The position numbers and the translations under genes were made by a program. Below the pieces are notes generated by a model that was given only the letters and a program-made list of their open reading frames with translations, made no database searches and was not told the DNA's origin. A stretch of DNA of 64,000 bases from Burkholderia sp. Ax-1724. GTDB taxonomy: Bacteria; Pseudomonadota; Gammaproteobacteria; Burkholderiales; Burkholderiaceae. Below, one piece after another: positions 33,833 through 43,290 of the stretch (position 1 is the first letter of the stretch; each line of letters opens with the position of its first letter). Location of the stretch: positions 1 through 64,000 of the forward strand of contig NZ_VWWL01000019.1 in assembly GCF_011752995.1 (NCBI RefSeq). Reading direction: 5' to 3'.

Positions 33833-34407
33833 CGTCGCTGGTTTTCTTTTGCGGTCATGCGGGCACGGGCAAGACGACGCTCGCGAAAAAGCTGCTCGCG
33901 CCGTTGATGAAGGCGAGCGGCCAACCCTTCTGCCTGCTCGACAAGGACACGCTGTTCGGCGGCTACAGCGCGGCTGCGATGGCAATGCTGACCGGCGATC
34001 CGAACGACCGCGACAGCCCGCTTTTTCTGCAGCATCTGCGCGACCCCGAGTATCGCGGGCTCATCGACACCGCGCGCGACAATCTCGAACTTGGCATCAG
34101 CGCACTGGTGATCGGACCGCTGTCGCGCGAAGTACGCGAGCGCAAACTGTTCGATCACGCATGGCTCGGCGTCGCGCAAGACGTCGAGTTGCGTGTCGTC
34201 TGGGTTCACACGTCGGAAGACACGGCGCGGCAGCGGATCGTCGCACGCGCGAATCCGAACGACGCATACAAGCTCGCGCACTGGGACGAGTACCGGCAAC
34301 GGCGCTTCGTGCCGAGCGGCGCGGCTTGCGACGATCTGCTGATGTTCGACAACACCGCGCCGACGCAGGCGGATTACGATGCGCTGCTGGCGCGGCTCGT
34401 TGCCTGA
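33829..34407 (+). CDS. P-loop NTPase / small-molecule kinase-like (AAA_33 type)
   Basis: 192 aa from GTG 33829, coupled to cydX by a 4-base overlap. Walker A GHAGTGKTTLAKKL at about 9-22, then LLDKDTLFGGYSAAAM, and later VWVHTSEDTARQRIVARANP, typical of zeta-toxin/gluconate-kinase-like AAA_33 proteins with an Arg-rich lid. The substrate cannot be read from sequence. No membrane or DNA-binding part. A chaperone or a kinase for a metabolite are both open. Confidence 0.75.
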   Translation: MTSLVFFCGHAGTGKTTLAKKLLAPLMKASGQPFCLLDKDTLFGGYSAAAMAMLTGDPNDRDSPLFLQHLRDPEYRGLIDTARDNLELGISALVIGPLSREVRERKLFDHAWLGVAQDVELRVVWVHTSEDTARQRIVARANPNDAYKLAHWDEYRQRRFVPSGAACDDLLMFDNTAPTQADYDALLARLVA

Positions 34408-34560
34408 CGGGTGATGAACCAGGCAGATGACGAACCGCACGTGCGATAAAGTTTGCGCGGATGCGCTCAGGCTCCATGAGCGCGTCGCAGCCCGTGGGCT
34501 CGACCGCGACGCCCCTCGTCCCGACATATCAAAACCTTCAACCCTCGAACCGGCACGCCC

Positions 34561-35670
34561 TCAAACCGCGGCCGCCGCCCGCACCCTCGCCTCGAACGGC
34601 TGCCCTTCGTAGAGCTTCCCAAAACGATTCGCCAGGAATTCGCCGAGCGACACCTGCTCCTGGCGCACGAAGCCCTGGTGCGGCAGCCTGCGTTCGCGGA
34701 ACAGATCGAGCACCGCGCACATCGCGCCGGCCGTCGTGATCTGGATCGCGCTCATCGGCACGCCGCCGACGGTCTTCGCGAAGACCTTGCGGGTGAACAC
34801 CTCCTGCACGAGCTGACCGTCGCGCATGCCGCTCACCGTGATGAACACGAGCACGACGTCCTGCTCGGTCGCAGGCACCGCGCGCCGCATGATCGTCTTC
34901 AGCGTGTCGCGGTCGCTCGACAGACGCAGGTCTTCGAGCAGGAACTGCATCAGGTTGCGATGGCCCGGATAGCGCACCGACTTGTAATCGAGCGATTCGA
35001 CGCGGCCCGCCAGCGTCTCGCACAGCGTGCCGAGACCGCCCGACGTGTTGAACGCTTCGTACTCGATGCCGTCGAGCGAAAAATGTTCGAGACCTTCGAG
35101 CGGCTGCACCCACAGCGTGCGGCTGTCGCGAATCGCTTCGCAGGGCTGGCAATACTCGTTGATGAGACCGTCGACGCTCCACGTCAGGTTGTACTTCAGC
35201 GCGTTGGTCGGGAATTCCGGCAGTGCGCCGACGCGCATTTTCACGTCGCGGATTTCCGTGAAGCGGTTCGCGAGTTCGTGCGCGGCAATACCGATGAAAC
35301 CCGGCGCGAGACCGCATTGCGGCATGAACGCATGCCCGGCGTCTTCGGCGAGCGCACGGATCGCGTGGGTCGCGCGCACGTCCTCGGTCAGGTCGAAATA
35401 GTGCACGCCCGCGCCCTTTGCCGCCGACGCGACGTTGACCGCGAGGTAGTACGGCAGCGCGTTGACGAGCACGTCGAAGCCCTGGATCGCGGCGCGCAGC
35501 GCGGCGGCATCGGCGGAATCGACGCGGCGCGTCGAGATGCCCTGGACGGCGAGCTTATCGAGCGCGTGCGGATCGCGGTCGAATGCGACGACGTCGTAGT
35601 CACCGGTCTCCCGCAACAGATGGGCAATCGTGTGACCGATCAGGCCCGCGCCAACAATCGCTACTTTCAT
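34561..35670 (-). CDS. Saccharopine-dehydrogenase-like oxidoreductase
   Basis: 369 aa. N-terminal Rossmann motif MKVAIVGAGLIGHTIAHLL (GxGxxG at 7-12), a catalytic/binding core with MPQCGLAPGFIGIAAHELAN and TWSVDGLINEYCQPCEAIRD, as in the Lys9/Lys1-type or L-lysine 6-dehydrogenase group. It would act on an amino-acid-derived imine with NAD(P). The Lrp/AsnC gene upstream in the same direction (gap 233 bases) is a likely regulator. Whether it works in lysine breakdown is not shown. Confidence 0.82.
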   Translation of the reverse strand: MKVAIVGAGLIGHTIAHLLRETGDYDVVAFDRDPHALDKLAVQGISTRRVDSADAAALRAAIQGFDVLVNALPYYLAVNVASAAKGAGVHYFDLTEDVRATHAIRALAEDAGHAFMPQCGLAPGFIGIAAHELANRFTEIRDVKMRVGALPEFPTNALKYNLTWSVDGLINEYCQPCEAIRDSRTLWVQPLEGLEHFSLDGIEYEAFNTSGGLGTLCETLAGRVESLDYKSVRYPGHRNLMQFLLEDLRLSSDRDTLKTIMRRAVPATEQDVVLVFITVSGMRDGQLVQEVFTRKVFAKTVGGVPMSAIQITTAGAMCAVLDLFRERRLPHQGFVRQEQVSLGEFLANRFGKLYEGQPFEARVRAAAAV

Positions 35671-35903
35671 GTGCTTCTCCTTGTTGTCCGTGTGCCGTCT
35701 CCGAGCCAGGCAGGCGCGCCGCGCTTGGCATGCGGCGCCCGCGGGCCGAACCCTTCAAGGACAGTGTAGGAAGAAGCGAGAACAGTTCATATGCGCAAAA
35801 TGCTGCGCTATGACCATAAAGTTCGACGTTATGACGAAGCCGTCAGGCGATCTGTCGAAAAATCATTAAAAAGTTGTTAACGCGAATGGTCGATTGAGCC
35901 GAC

Positions 35904-36362
35904 TCATACCGTGCCGCGGTCGATCTTGCGCGCGAGAATGATCGACGTCGTCGTGCGTTCGACGCCTTCGAGACCGCCGATCTGATCGAGCAGATCGTTG
36001 AGCCGCTCGGGCGAATCGGCGCGCAGCCACGCGACGTAATCGAACTCGCCGCTCACCGCGCATAGCAACTGCACCTCGGGCATTTTCGCGAGGCGCTTCT
36101 GCACGGCCGGCCCGTACTTCGGCGCGATGATGATGCCGACATACGCGACGATGCTCGAATCGAGCACGTCCTGACCGAGCCGCACGCTATAGCCGGCGAT
36201 CACGTTGCTGCGTTCGAGCCGCGCGATGCGCGCGATCACGGTCGTGCGCGCGATGCCGAGCTGGCGCGCGAGACTGGCGACGCTTTCGCGGGCGTTGGCT
36301 TGCAGCAGGGCAACGAGGCTGCGGTCGAGGTCGTCGAGCTGGTCGAGGCGCGGTGGTCTCAT
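35904..36362 (-). CDS. Lrp/AsnC family regulator
   Basis: 152 aa from ATG 36362. N-terminal HTH LDDLDRSLVALLQANARESV / ASLARQLGIARTTVIARIAR, then the RAM domain with VQLLCAVSGEFDYVAWLRAD that binds amino acids and builds octamers. The open frame extends farther upstream, but typical Lrp length supports 36362; the ribosome site is poor. It stands directly before the saccharopine-dehydrogenase-like gene. Confidence 0.88.
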   Translation of the reverse strand: MRPPRLDQLDDLDRSLVALLQANARESVASLARQLGIARTTVIARIARLERSNVIAGYSVRLGQDVLDSSIVAYVGIIIAPKYGPAVQKRLAKMPEVQLLCAVSGEFDYVAWLRADSPERLNDLLDQIGGLEGVERTTTSIILARKIDRGTV

Positions 36363-36650
36363 CGAAGGAAAGGAAAGTGGGTCGGCGGTATGGCGGATTA
36401 TCGCGCGTCCCGGCAAGAGGCTGGACAACGGTGTGCGAAATCGGCTGTGGACAGCCCCGCAGCCCATTTCCCTTTCGTTTCGGTTGTAAGCGTTTGTCGC
36501 ACTGGAAACGTATTGTAGGCATATCGTGTTACTAATAGCGGTGACGGGCGGATGCGGCAGCCGGTCGCCGTGCGCCGCTATTCGCCATGGGTGCGCGACG
36601 GTTCGCCGCCGCGCGCCTTGTCCCAATACGAACCGACATCAGGAGTTTCG

Positions 36651-37178
36651 ATGAAAAAAGCACTGGTTATGCTGGCTACGGCCGTTTCGATGGGCGGCGC
36701 GTTCGCCCAGGCTTCCGCGCCCGCGGCGACCCCGCAGAGCGCCGCCTCGGCCCCGGCGGCCAAGGCCGGCTACGCACGCAACGTCGAAGACCGCATCGCC
36801 TATCTGCACTCGCAACTGAAGATCACATCGGCACAGGAAACGCAATGGAAGGCATTCGCCGACGTGATGCGCGACAACGGCGAGACGATGGGCCAGCTGT
36901 TCCAGCAGCGCAAGGCCGCGGCGAACGTGAGCGCGCTCGACGACATGAAGCAGTACGCGCAGATCGCCCAGGCGCATGCGGACGGCATGAAGAAGCTCGT
37001 CGACGCGTTCGACCCGCTCTATAGCAGCATGTCGCCGGAGCAGAAGAAGCTCGCCGACGCGACGTTCCATCGCGGCGGCCCGGAAGGCGGCGCTCACCAT
37101 CGCGGCGGCCATCACGGCAAGGGCAAGGCCGGCAAGGCGGCGGCGGAACCGGCAAGCGACGCGGCGGCGAAGCAGTAA
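36651..37178 (+). CDS. Periplasmic LTXXQ (Spy/CpxP-like) protein
   Basis: 175 aa with AGGAG before ATG 36651. Signal peptide MKKALVMLATAVSMGGAFAQ. Two LTXXQ-like repeats: ITSAQETQWKAF and MSPEQKKLADATF, spaced as in Spy/CpxP. His/Gly-rich stretch HHRGGHHGKGKAGK near the C-terminus could bind metal, then an Ala-rich tail. Probable periplasmic chaperone or envelope-stress sensor. No two-component pair is adjacent. Confidence 0.82.
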   Translation: MKKALVMLATAVSMGGAFAQASAPAATPQSAASAPAAKAGYARNVEDRIAYLHSQLKITSAQETQWKAFADVMRDNGETMGQLFQQRKAAANVSALDDMKQYAQIAQAHADGMKKLVDAFDPLYSSMSPEQKKLADATFHRGGPEGGAHHRGGHHGKGKAGKAAAEPASDAAAKQ

Positions 37179-37597
37179 GGCATCGACGCTTGCGCGGCGA
37201 ACCTCGTCGCGCAAGCGGGCCACGGTCTTCGATCTCCGGTCGGTCCGCTTTGCGGCGTCATGTCGGCGTCGTGGCTTTGGCCTTGTAACGTTGGCCTCAT
37301 CACTTCGCGCCGATCGGCGTTTTTGCGCGGGACGTCCGCCTGCGCGCGCAGGCGGTAAGCCCGTGCATACCTTCGTCCTTGTGTGCGCCTGCTTGTACGT
37401 CGGCTGCTCTCGCCCGCTCTCTTTTCACCGCCGGAAACAAGGCGCGTCTCATCTCAAAACAGCCCGGCCCGCAAACGCATCTGGCATGATTCGGGTGTGC
37501 GGCGGTATCCGCTACAACCGTGGGCTTCAGTTTTCGACGCAAAACGGCAACGCACCACGGCCGTTCCGCGCTCTAATCTCAACTATCCATCCGCTTC
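37179..37597. other. Intergenic region, nothing recognised
   Basis: 420 bases with no supported gene, hairpin terminator or clear promoter pair; short frames lack homology-like motifs. Confidence 0.4.
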
Positions 37598-38035
37598 ATG
37601 ACCGAACTCAGGAATCTCGATCTGCGTGACGATCCGCACGCCCAACGCGTCGTCAAGGACGAAACGGTCGGCGTCGAATTCGCCGCAGTCGAAGGCCAGT
37701 TAATGAGCCTCGAAGGCCCGAATCGCTACGCGCGCGGCGACGCGTTGATCACCGGCTCGACCGGCGACCGCTGGGTCGTGTCGCGCGAACGCTTCGACGC
37801 CAAATACGTGCCCGCCGACCCGGCCCTCGCGCACGGCGAGCCCGGCGCCTATCGCAATCGCCCGGCCGTCGTGCTGGCCCGGCAGATGAACGAAGCTTTC
37901 TCGCTGGCCCGCTCCGCCGCTGGCAGCGACGTGCTGCACGGCGCCGCCGGCGACTGGGTCATGCAATATGCGCCCGGCGACTACGGCGTCGTGCAGGCCG
38001 CGCGCTTCGCGAAGGTGTATCGGCTCGCGGATTGA
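37598..38035 (+). CDS. PGDYG-motif protein
   Basis: 145 aa, soluble. Contains APGDYGVVQAARFAKVY (the PGDYG motif of a small Pfam family) and an earlier TGSTGDRWVVSRERFDAKYV, two similar strand-turn-strand units. Function unknown; relatives in Proteobacteria are often near metabolic genes. No good ribosome site is visible at ATG 37598. The stop codon sits in the first unit of a 12-bp degenerate repeat. Confidence 0.7.
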   Translation: MTELRNLDLRDDPHAQRVVKDETVGVEFAAVEGQLMSLEGPNRYARGDALITGSTGDRWVVSRERFDAKYVPADPALAHGEPGAYRNRPAVVLARQMNEAFSLARSAAGSDVLHGAAGDWVMQYAPGDYGVVQAARFAKVYRLAD

Positions 38036-38099
38036 GCTGCGAATCGAGTCGCAAACTGAGCCGCGAATTGAACCGCAAGTCGAATCGCGAATCGAGCGC
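38028..38099. repeat. Degenerate 12-bp tandem repeat, six units
   Basis: Units such as CGAATCGAGTCG, CAAACTGAGCCG, CGAATTGAACCG and CAAGTCGAATCG in phase from 38028 to 38099. The first contains the stop codon of the PGDYG gene. Confidence 0.75.
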
Positions 38100-38173
38100 A
38101 TCCCAGTTGCGCCGTTCCGGCTGCCCCCCGGATCGGCCCCGAACCGTTTTAGCACCGCAGCGAGCGACGCGCG

Positions 38174-38539
38174 TCAGGCGAATTCGTCGCCGAGATCCAC
38201 CGTGACGTCGCGCGGCACGGCTTCGCCGTTCGCATACATCTCTTCGAGCGAGCCGAGGCTCGCCTCGACATACGCCCGCAACACCGCGAAGCTGCGTCCG
38301 CGCAACCGGGCCGGCAACGCGCGATAACGCGCGAGCGCGGCCGGCGCGATCACCACCGTCATCTCGATACGGCGCGCGGTCGAGCCGAAGCGCATCGCCA
38401 CCCAGTGGATCGCCAGCGTGGGCGTGCCGTCGTCGGATGCGCGCTGGATGAACTGCGTCTGCTCGGGAAAGAGATCGCTGATGACGCGCGCCAGCTCCTC
38501 GAACTCGGGATTCGCGCAGTCGTATTGGTAAGCTTCCAT
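38174..38539 (-). CDS. Small conserved protein (DUF3022-like)
   Basis: 121 aa, acidic and soluble. MEAYQYDCANPEFEELARVI at the start and YVEASLGSLEEMYANGEAVP near the end; the pattern resembles the Burkholderia DUF3022 family from memory. Convergent with the PGDYG gene across the 12-bp repeats. No catalytic motif visible; a clear role cannot be given. Confidence 0.65.
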   Translation of the reverse strand: MEAYQYDCANPEFEELARVISDLFPEQTQFIQRASDDGTPTLAIHWVAMRFGSTARRIEMTVVIAPAALARYRALPARLRGRSFAVLRAYVEASLGSLEEMYANGEAVPRDVTVDLGDEFA

Positions 38540-38747
38540 GAAGGCCGCCGCAAAATCGGGATACTGGAAAAAGGTAGGCGCATTTTAGAGAAAGGCACGG
38601 TCGATAGCGAGGCGCTCACGGCTATCGTTTGCCCACTGCCCGCCCTTCTACCCGCCATCCGGCGCCCATCGGTCCGATGCGGCGCGTGGCGCAGCGAGGG
38701 CTCGACAGATTATCGCGCCACTCGCAGCCACCCCGCCGCCCTCTCCG

Positions 38748-39662
38748 TCAATGCGCCCTTGCCTCACCCGCTTCCGGCCGCCGATACCGGCGCACCAGCA
38801 CTCCGACCACGATCACCGCCAGCACCGCATACACGGCGTCCACTGCTGCGAGCGGCACAAGCCGCGCCTGGAACAGCGCGGCGGGCACGTCGATCAGCGC
38901 ATGCAGCACGATCGCGAGCGGCAGGATGCCGCGCCAGCCCGCCTGCATGCCGCGCCACATCAGCACCGACAGGCCGATCTGAAACACCAGCGCGGCCGCG
39001 CGTTCGATCGCGAAGACACCGGCCATCTGCGGCGTGAGGCTCGCCAGAATCAGATGGATGCGCATCACCGCTTCGTCCGGCAGGTCGCCCAGGTAGCCGC
39101 TGAGTTGGCCGCGGTTTTCGAGGATCGCAAACAGCATCCACTGGAATTGCACGAGCACGCCGACCATCCACGCTTCGGCGCCACCGTGGCCGAGGCCGTA
39201 GCTGAGCGCAGCGCCATCGTCCGCGCGCAAGGCGGCCGTGCGTGCGCTGGCTTGCGCGCCCGCGCGAATCTTGAGGTCGGCTTTGGCATCGGGACGGCCT
39301 TCGCCCGCCGCAACCCGGGGCGTGCCAGCGGCCGCTTTCGCCATCGCGCGCCTGACCAGAAAGCGCATGCCGACAAACCGCCCGACTTCCTCGCAGATGC
39401 CCGCGGCCAGCGCGCCGTACACGACAAAAGCCAGCGGATGCGAGAGAAACGCGGCGGTCGTCTGGTTGCCGCGCAGCAGGTAGTCGTGCAAGGCGCGCTC
39501 GATCACCATCGCGAACAAGGCGAACACAGCGACGCCGGCGATCGCGTCGCGCGGTTTCAGCGCAAGCGGCTTGCGCAACTGCCGGTAGATCAGGAACGGC
39601 AACGCGGCGATAACGAGCGTGGCGAGCACGAGGCTCGCGAGAGTAAGTGGTGCGACGACCAT
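38748..39662 (-). CDS. YhfC-type intramembrane protease-like protein
   Basis: 304 aa, mostly hydrophobic with about eight membrane segments. AAGICEEVGRFVGMRFLVRR gives the EExxR motif of CAAX-like and YhfC membrane peptidases; later AEAWMVGVLVQFQ and LAIVLHALIDVPAALFQ offer the further His/Asp residues. A soluble Ala/Lys-rich loop (about 115-150, AKAAAGTPRVAAGEGRPDAK) interrupts the membrane part. Substrate unknown. Stands alone upstream of the kgu region. Confidence 0.78.
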   Translation of the reverse strand: MVVAPLTLASLVLATLVIAALPFLIYRQLRKPLALKPRDAIAGVAVFALFAMVIERALHDYLLRGNQTTAAFLSHPLAFVVYGALAAGICEEVGRFVGMRFLVRRAMAKAAAGTPRVAAGEGRPDAKADLKIRAGAQASARTAALRADDGAALSYGLGHGGAEAWMVGVLVQFQWMLFAILENRGQLSGYLGDLPDEAVMRIHLILASLTPQMAGVFAIERAAALVFQIGLSVLMWRGMQAGWRGILPLAIVLHALIDVPAALFQARLVPLAAVDAVYAVLAVIVVGVLVRRYRRPEAGEARAH

Positions 39663-39722
39663 GAATTTCCTTGCGATGACCGGCGCGCACCCGCTGCGCG
39701 CCGCAGCCCGAATGATCGCAGA

Positions 39723-40859
39723 TCAGCGCGAAGTCGACGCGCGCACGATCAGTTCGCCCGGCAGCAGACAGTCGCGCGCGCCGGTTTGCGCGCCCTCGAT
39801 GCGCTCGTGCAGAAACTCGACCGCGCGATAGCCGATTTCATAGGTCGGCTGACGGATCGTCGTGACGCCGGCGAGCTCGGCCCAGTCGGGGTCGTCGATG
39901 GAGAGGAGCGCGACGCGGCTTTGCCAGTGCGCGCCGTACCGCGCCTTCAGATGCAAGGCGAGACAGAGTGCGACCGGCGCGTTGGCCGCGAATAGCGCGA
40001 TGCGGGCGGTTGCGTGCGCGTTATTCGCGATGTGCTGGCCGCTCACGCTGCCGGTTCCGGTCCCGCTCATGCTGCCGGTGTCGCTATCGACGCTGCGGCC
40101 GAGGTCAAGGCCGCTCACCGCCTCGATCGCGCGATCCAGTTCCGCGAGGCTGCGCTCGACCTCGGCCGCATCCGCGAGATTCAACACCAGCGTATGGCCG
40201 TGCGCCTGGTTCTGCGCATGCAGCGCGGCGCCGAACGCCTCCACGCGCAGATGCCGCGAGCTGACCTGTTCGAACGGCTGCACGATGAACCAGATGTGCT
40301 CGAAACCCTGTTCGAGCAGATGCCGCGTGCCGAGTTCGGCCGCGGCGCGATTGTCGAGCCCGACCATATCGGCGACGAGTCCTTCCACCTGCCGATCGAC
40401 GAGCACCGCCGGAATCCCGCCCTCGCCGACGGGCCGCAGCGTTTCCTCGCGCACGCCGAGCGCGTTGACGATCACGCCTTCCACGCGATAGGTCGTGAGC
40501 AGTTGCAGGTAGCGCCGCTCCATCTCCACTTCGTTGGCCGCGTGGCAAATCAGCGGCATCAGGCCGAGCGCGTGGCAAGCCGCCTCGACACCTTGCAGCA
40601 CTTCGACCGAATAGGGATTGGTCAGGTCGGCGACCAGCATACCGATCAGCCGGTTGCGTCCGCGCTTGAGCCCGCGCGCCATCTGGTTCGGCTGATAGTC
40701 GAGCCGCTCGATCGCCGCTTCGATGCGCGCGCGCAGCTCGGGCGACAGCACGTTCATCTCGCCGTTCAGATAGCGCGAGATGCTGGTCTTGCCGGTGCCG
40801 GCTTCGCGCGCGACGTCGGTGATCGTCGCGCGGCGCGGCGTGGCGGATGGCGTGCTCAT
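39723..40859 (-). CDS. ptxS: LacI-family repressor of the 2-ketogluconate operon (PtxS-like)
   Basis: 378 aa. HTH RRATITDVAREAGTGKTSIS (TGKTSISRYLNG is the PtxS/KdgR style), the hinge MARGLKRGRNRLIGMLVADL, then the sugar-binding core. PtxS binds 2-ketogluconate and releases the kgu promoter. Its position right after kguD is as in Pseudomonas. A Ser/Gly/Thr-rich insert (about residues 255-275, DSDTGSMSGTGTGSVSGQH) makes it longer than the usual 340 and is not expected in the fold. The TTTGGAACCGGTTCCAAA at 45351 is its expected operator. Confidence 0.87.
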   Translation of the reverse strand: MSTPSATPRRATITDVAREAGTGKTSISRYLNGEMNVLSPELRARIEAAIERLDYQPNQMARGLKRGRNRLIGMLVADLTNPYSVEVLQGVEAACHALGLMPLICHAANEVEMERRYLQLLTTYRVEGVIVNALGVREETLRPVGEGGIPAVLVDRQVEGLVADMVGLDNRAAAELGTRHLLEQGFEHIWFIVQPFEQVSSRHLRVEAFGAALHAQNQAHGHTLVLNLADAAEVERSLAELDRAIEAVSGLDLGRSVDSDTGSMSGTGTGSVSGQHIANNAHATARIALFAANAPVALCLALHLKARYGAHWQSRVALLSIDDPDWAELAGVTTIRQPTYEIGYRAVEFLHERIEGAQTGARDCLLPGELIVRASTSR

Positions 40860-40936
40860 CGGCTTACAGGTTCATCGTTCATATCGGTTGGCGGGCTCGG
40901 CGCGCGCTTCGGCATCGATCTCGCGCGCGACCGTCC

Positions 40937-41902
40937 TTACTTCGCCAGCACCGCGCGATTGACGATGTTCTTCGTCAACGTGCCGTCGAGCGCGGCCACG
41001 AGATTACGCGCCGCATCGAGCGCCATCGCATGGCGGGTCTCGTGCGTCGCCGAACCGATGTGCGGCAGCGCCACCACATTCGGCAACGTCAGCAGCGGCG
41101 AATCGGCCGGCACCGGTTCGGTGTCGAACACGTCGAGCCCCGCGCCGTGGATCGTGCCGTTTTGCAGCGCCTCGATCAGCGCGGCTTCGTCGACGGTCGC
41201 GCCGCGCGACGCGTTGATCAGGATCGCGCTCTTCTTCATCGCACGCAGCTCGTTCGCGCCGATCAGATGCCGCGTTTGCGGCGTGAGCGGCACCTGCAGA
41301 CAGACGAAGTCGGACTCGGCGAGCAGTTCGGCCAACTCCACGCGCCGCGCGCCATAGGCCTGTTCGGCCTCGCGATTCGCGCTGCGGTTCGTGTAGAGTA
41401 CCGTCATGTTGAAGCCGAGCGCCGCGCGCCGCGCGACCGCGCCGCCGATCCGCCCGAGCCCCACGATGCCGAGCGTCTTGCCCTGCACGTCGAGCCCGAA
41501 CTGCGCGGAACCGATGCTCGCGCGCCACTGCCCCGCCTTGACCCACTCGGCGAGTTCGACGACGCGCCGCGCAGACGCGAGAATCAGCGCGAACACGGTG
41601 TCGGCGGTCGATTCGGTCAGCACGTCCGGCGTATGCGCGAGCACGATGCCGCGGCGCGTGAGGTCGTCGACGTCGAACTGGTCGAAGCCGACCGAGATCG
41701 TCGAGAGCGCCTTCAGGCGGCTCGCGCCGTCGAGCATCGCCGGCGTGATCTGCACGCTCGCACCGATGCCGCCGTCGGCGTCGCGCAGCGCGGCGACGAA
41801 CGCGTCATGCCGTGACGGATCGACCTGCACGACCTGCGCATGCTGTTGCAGATACGCGAGCACGTCTTCGGGTAAGGCCTTCCAGGCGACGATCTTCTTC
41901 AT
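40937..41902 (-). CDS. kguD: 2-ketogluconate-6-phosphate reductase (D-2-hydroxyacid dehydrogenase)
   Basis: 321 aa. Rossmann motif GIVGLGRIGGAVARRAA (GxGxxG), catalytic Arg in NASRGATVDEAAL, Glu and His in ALPHIGSATHETRHA, as in GhrB/KguD. It reduces 2-keto-6-phosphogluconate to 6-phosphogluconate with NADPH, feeding Entner-Doudoroff. Its ATG shares one base with the kguT stop (TGATG), so the two are coupled. Confidence 0.9.
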   Translation of the reverse strand: MKKIVAWKALPEDVLAYLQQHAQVVQVDPSRHDAFVAALRDADGGIGASVQITPAMLDGASRLKALSTISVGFDQFDVDDLTRRGIVLAHTPDVLTESTADTVFALILASARRVVELAEWVKAGQWRASIGSAQFGLDVQGKTLGIVGLGRIGGAVARRAALGFNMTVLYTNRSANREAEQAYGARRVELAELLAESDFVCLQVPLTPQTRHLIGANELRAMKKSAILINASRGATVDEAALIEALQNGTIHGAGLDVFDTEPVPADSPLLTLPNVVALPHIGSATHETRHAMALDAARNLVAALDGTLTKNIVNRAVLAK

Positions 41903-43191
41903 CAGCTTATTTTCCTTGCGACGGTGGAGCGAGCGGAGTCGCGTCGTTCGACGGCGGCCGGCTTGACGGCGAGCGTCAGGATCACCGCAGCGACGAGCGC
42001 CACGCTCATGAATGCATACGAGGCGGCGGGCGTGCCGGTCGCGCCGTTCAGATCACCGACCACGTACGAGCCGACGAACGAACCGAGCGCGCCCATGCTG
42101 TTGATGAGCGCCATCGCGCCGCCCGCGACGTTCCTCGGCAGCAATTCCGGCACGATCGCGAAGAACGGGCCGTACGGCGCGTACATCGCGGCGCCCGCGA
42201 TCACGAGCAGCGCATACGAGACCCAGAAGTGCGACGAGCCGAGCCCGTACGACGCCGCGAACGCGATGGCGCCGACCAGCAGGAACGGCCACACGAACAC
42301 CTTGCGGCGGTTGAGTTTATCCGATGCCCACGAAGCCGCAAGCATCGCGATCGTCGCGGCCAGATACGGCAGCGCCGACAGCCAGCCGGTCTCGACCATG
42401 CCGAGCGACGAGCCGTTCTTGAGGATCGACGGCAGCCACAGCACGAAGCCGTACACGCCGATGCTCCAGCAGAAATACTGCGCGCACAGCTTGACGACGG
42501 CCGGCGTGCGAAACGCCTCGCCGTAGTTGCGCACCGGCTTGATCGCGGCCTGCTCGGCACGCAGCGTCTGCGCGAGCGCGTCCTTTTCCTCCTGCGTGAG
42601 CCACGATACCTGCTCGGGCTTGTCCTTGACGAGGAACCACCAGCAGACCGCCCAGACGACCGCGGGTACGCCCTCGGCGATGAACATCTGGCGCCAGCCG
42701 AACGAATGCACGAGATAGCCCGACACGACCGACATCCACAGCACCGTGACCGGATTGCCGAGAATCAGGAACGTGTTAGCGCGCGAGCGCTCGCTCTTCG
42801 TGAACCAGTTGCTGATGAAGATCAGCATCGCCGGCATCACGGCGGCTTCGACGACGCCGAGCACGAAGCGGATCACCATCAGCGACGGGATGTTGCTGAC
42901 CATGCCGGTCAACGCCGCGCAGCCGCCCCACAGCACGAGGCTCCAGAACACGAGCTTCTTGACGCTGCGGCGCTCGGCGTAGATCGCGCCCGGAATCTGG
43001 AAGAAGAAGTAGCCGAGAAAGAACAGCGCGCCGATCAGGGACGCGAGGCCCTTGCCGATGCCGAGATCGTCGTTGATGCCGGCCGCCGACGCAAAGCCGA
43101 AGTTCGCGCGATCGAGATAGGCGAGGCTGTAGGTGATGAATACGATCGGCATGATCGTCCACCAGCGGCGAATCGCGAGTGATGAGGTCAT
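41902..43191 (-). CDS. kguT: 2-ketogluconate transporter (MFS, ACS family)
   Basis: 429 aa with about 12 membrane helices. AYLDRANFGFASAAGINDDL is the anion:cation symporter (ACS) motif and GWRQMFIAEGVPAVVWAVCW a typical follow-up. Sits between kguK and kguD as in Pseudomonas, importing 2-ketogluconate with protons. Overlaps kguD by one base. Confidence 0.9.
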   Translation of the reverse strand: MTSSLAIRRWWTIMPIVFITYSLAYLDRANFGFASAAGINDDLGIGKGLASLIGALFFLGYFFFQIPGAIYAERRSVKKLVFWSLVLWGGCAALTGMVSNIPSLMVIRFVLGVVEAAVMPAMLIFISNWFTKSERSRANTFLILGNPVTVLWMSVVSGYLVHSFGWRQMFIAEGVPAVVWAVCWWFLVKDKPEQVSWLTQEEKDALAQTLRAEQAAIKPVRNYGEAFRTPAVVKLCAQYFCWSIGVYGFVLWLPSILKNGSSLGMVETGWLSALPYLAATIAMLAASWASDKLNRRKVFVWPFLLVGAIAFAASYGLGSSHFWVSYALLVIAGAAMYAPYGPFFAIVPELLPRNVAGGAMALINSMGALGSFVGSYVVGDLNGATGTPAASYAFMSVALVAAVILTLAVKPAAVERRDSARSTVARKIS

Positions 43192-43290
43192 GGGTGTCTC
43201 CTTGTACGGCTTCCCTAAACGATGATGAAAAAGCGTGGCGCGCGGTACGTGCTGTTGTTGTGGTCGAGGTGGCGCGAGGGTGCGCGGACG

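Noticed and set aside
34561..35769. 363-aa plus-strand frame opposite the saccharopine-dehydrogenase-like gene
   Set aside because: Antisense shadow; Arg/His-rich without motifs.
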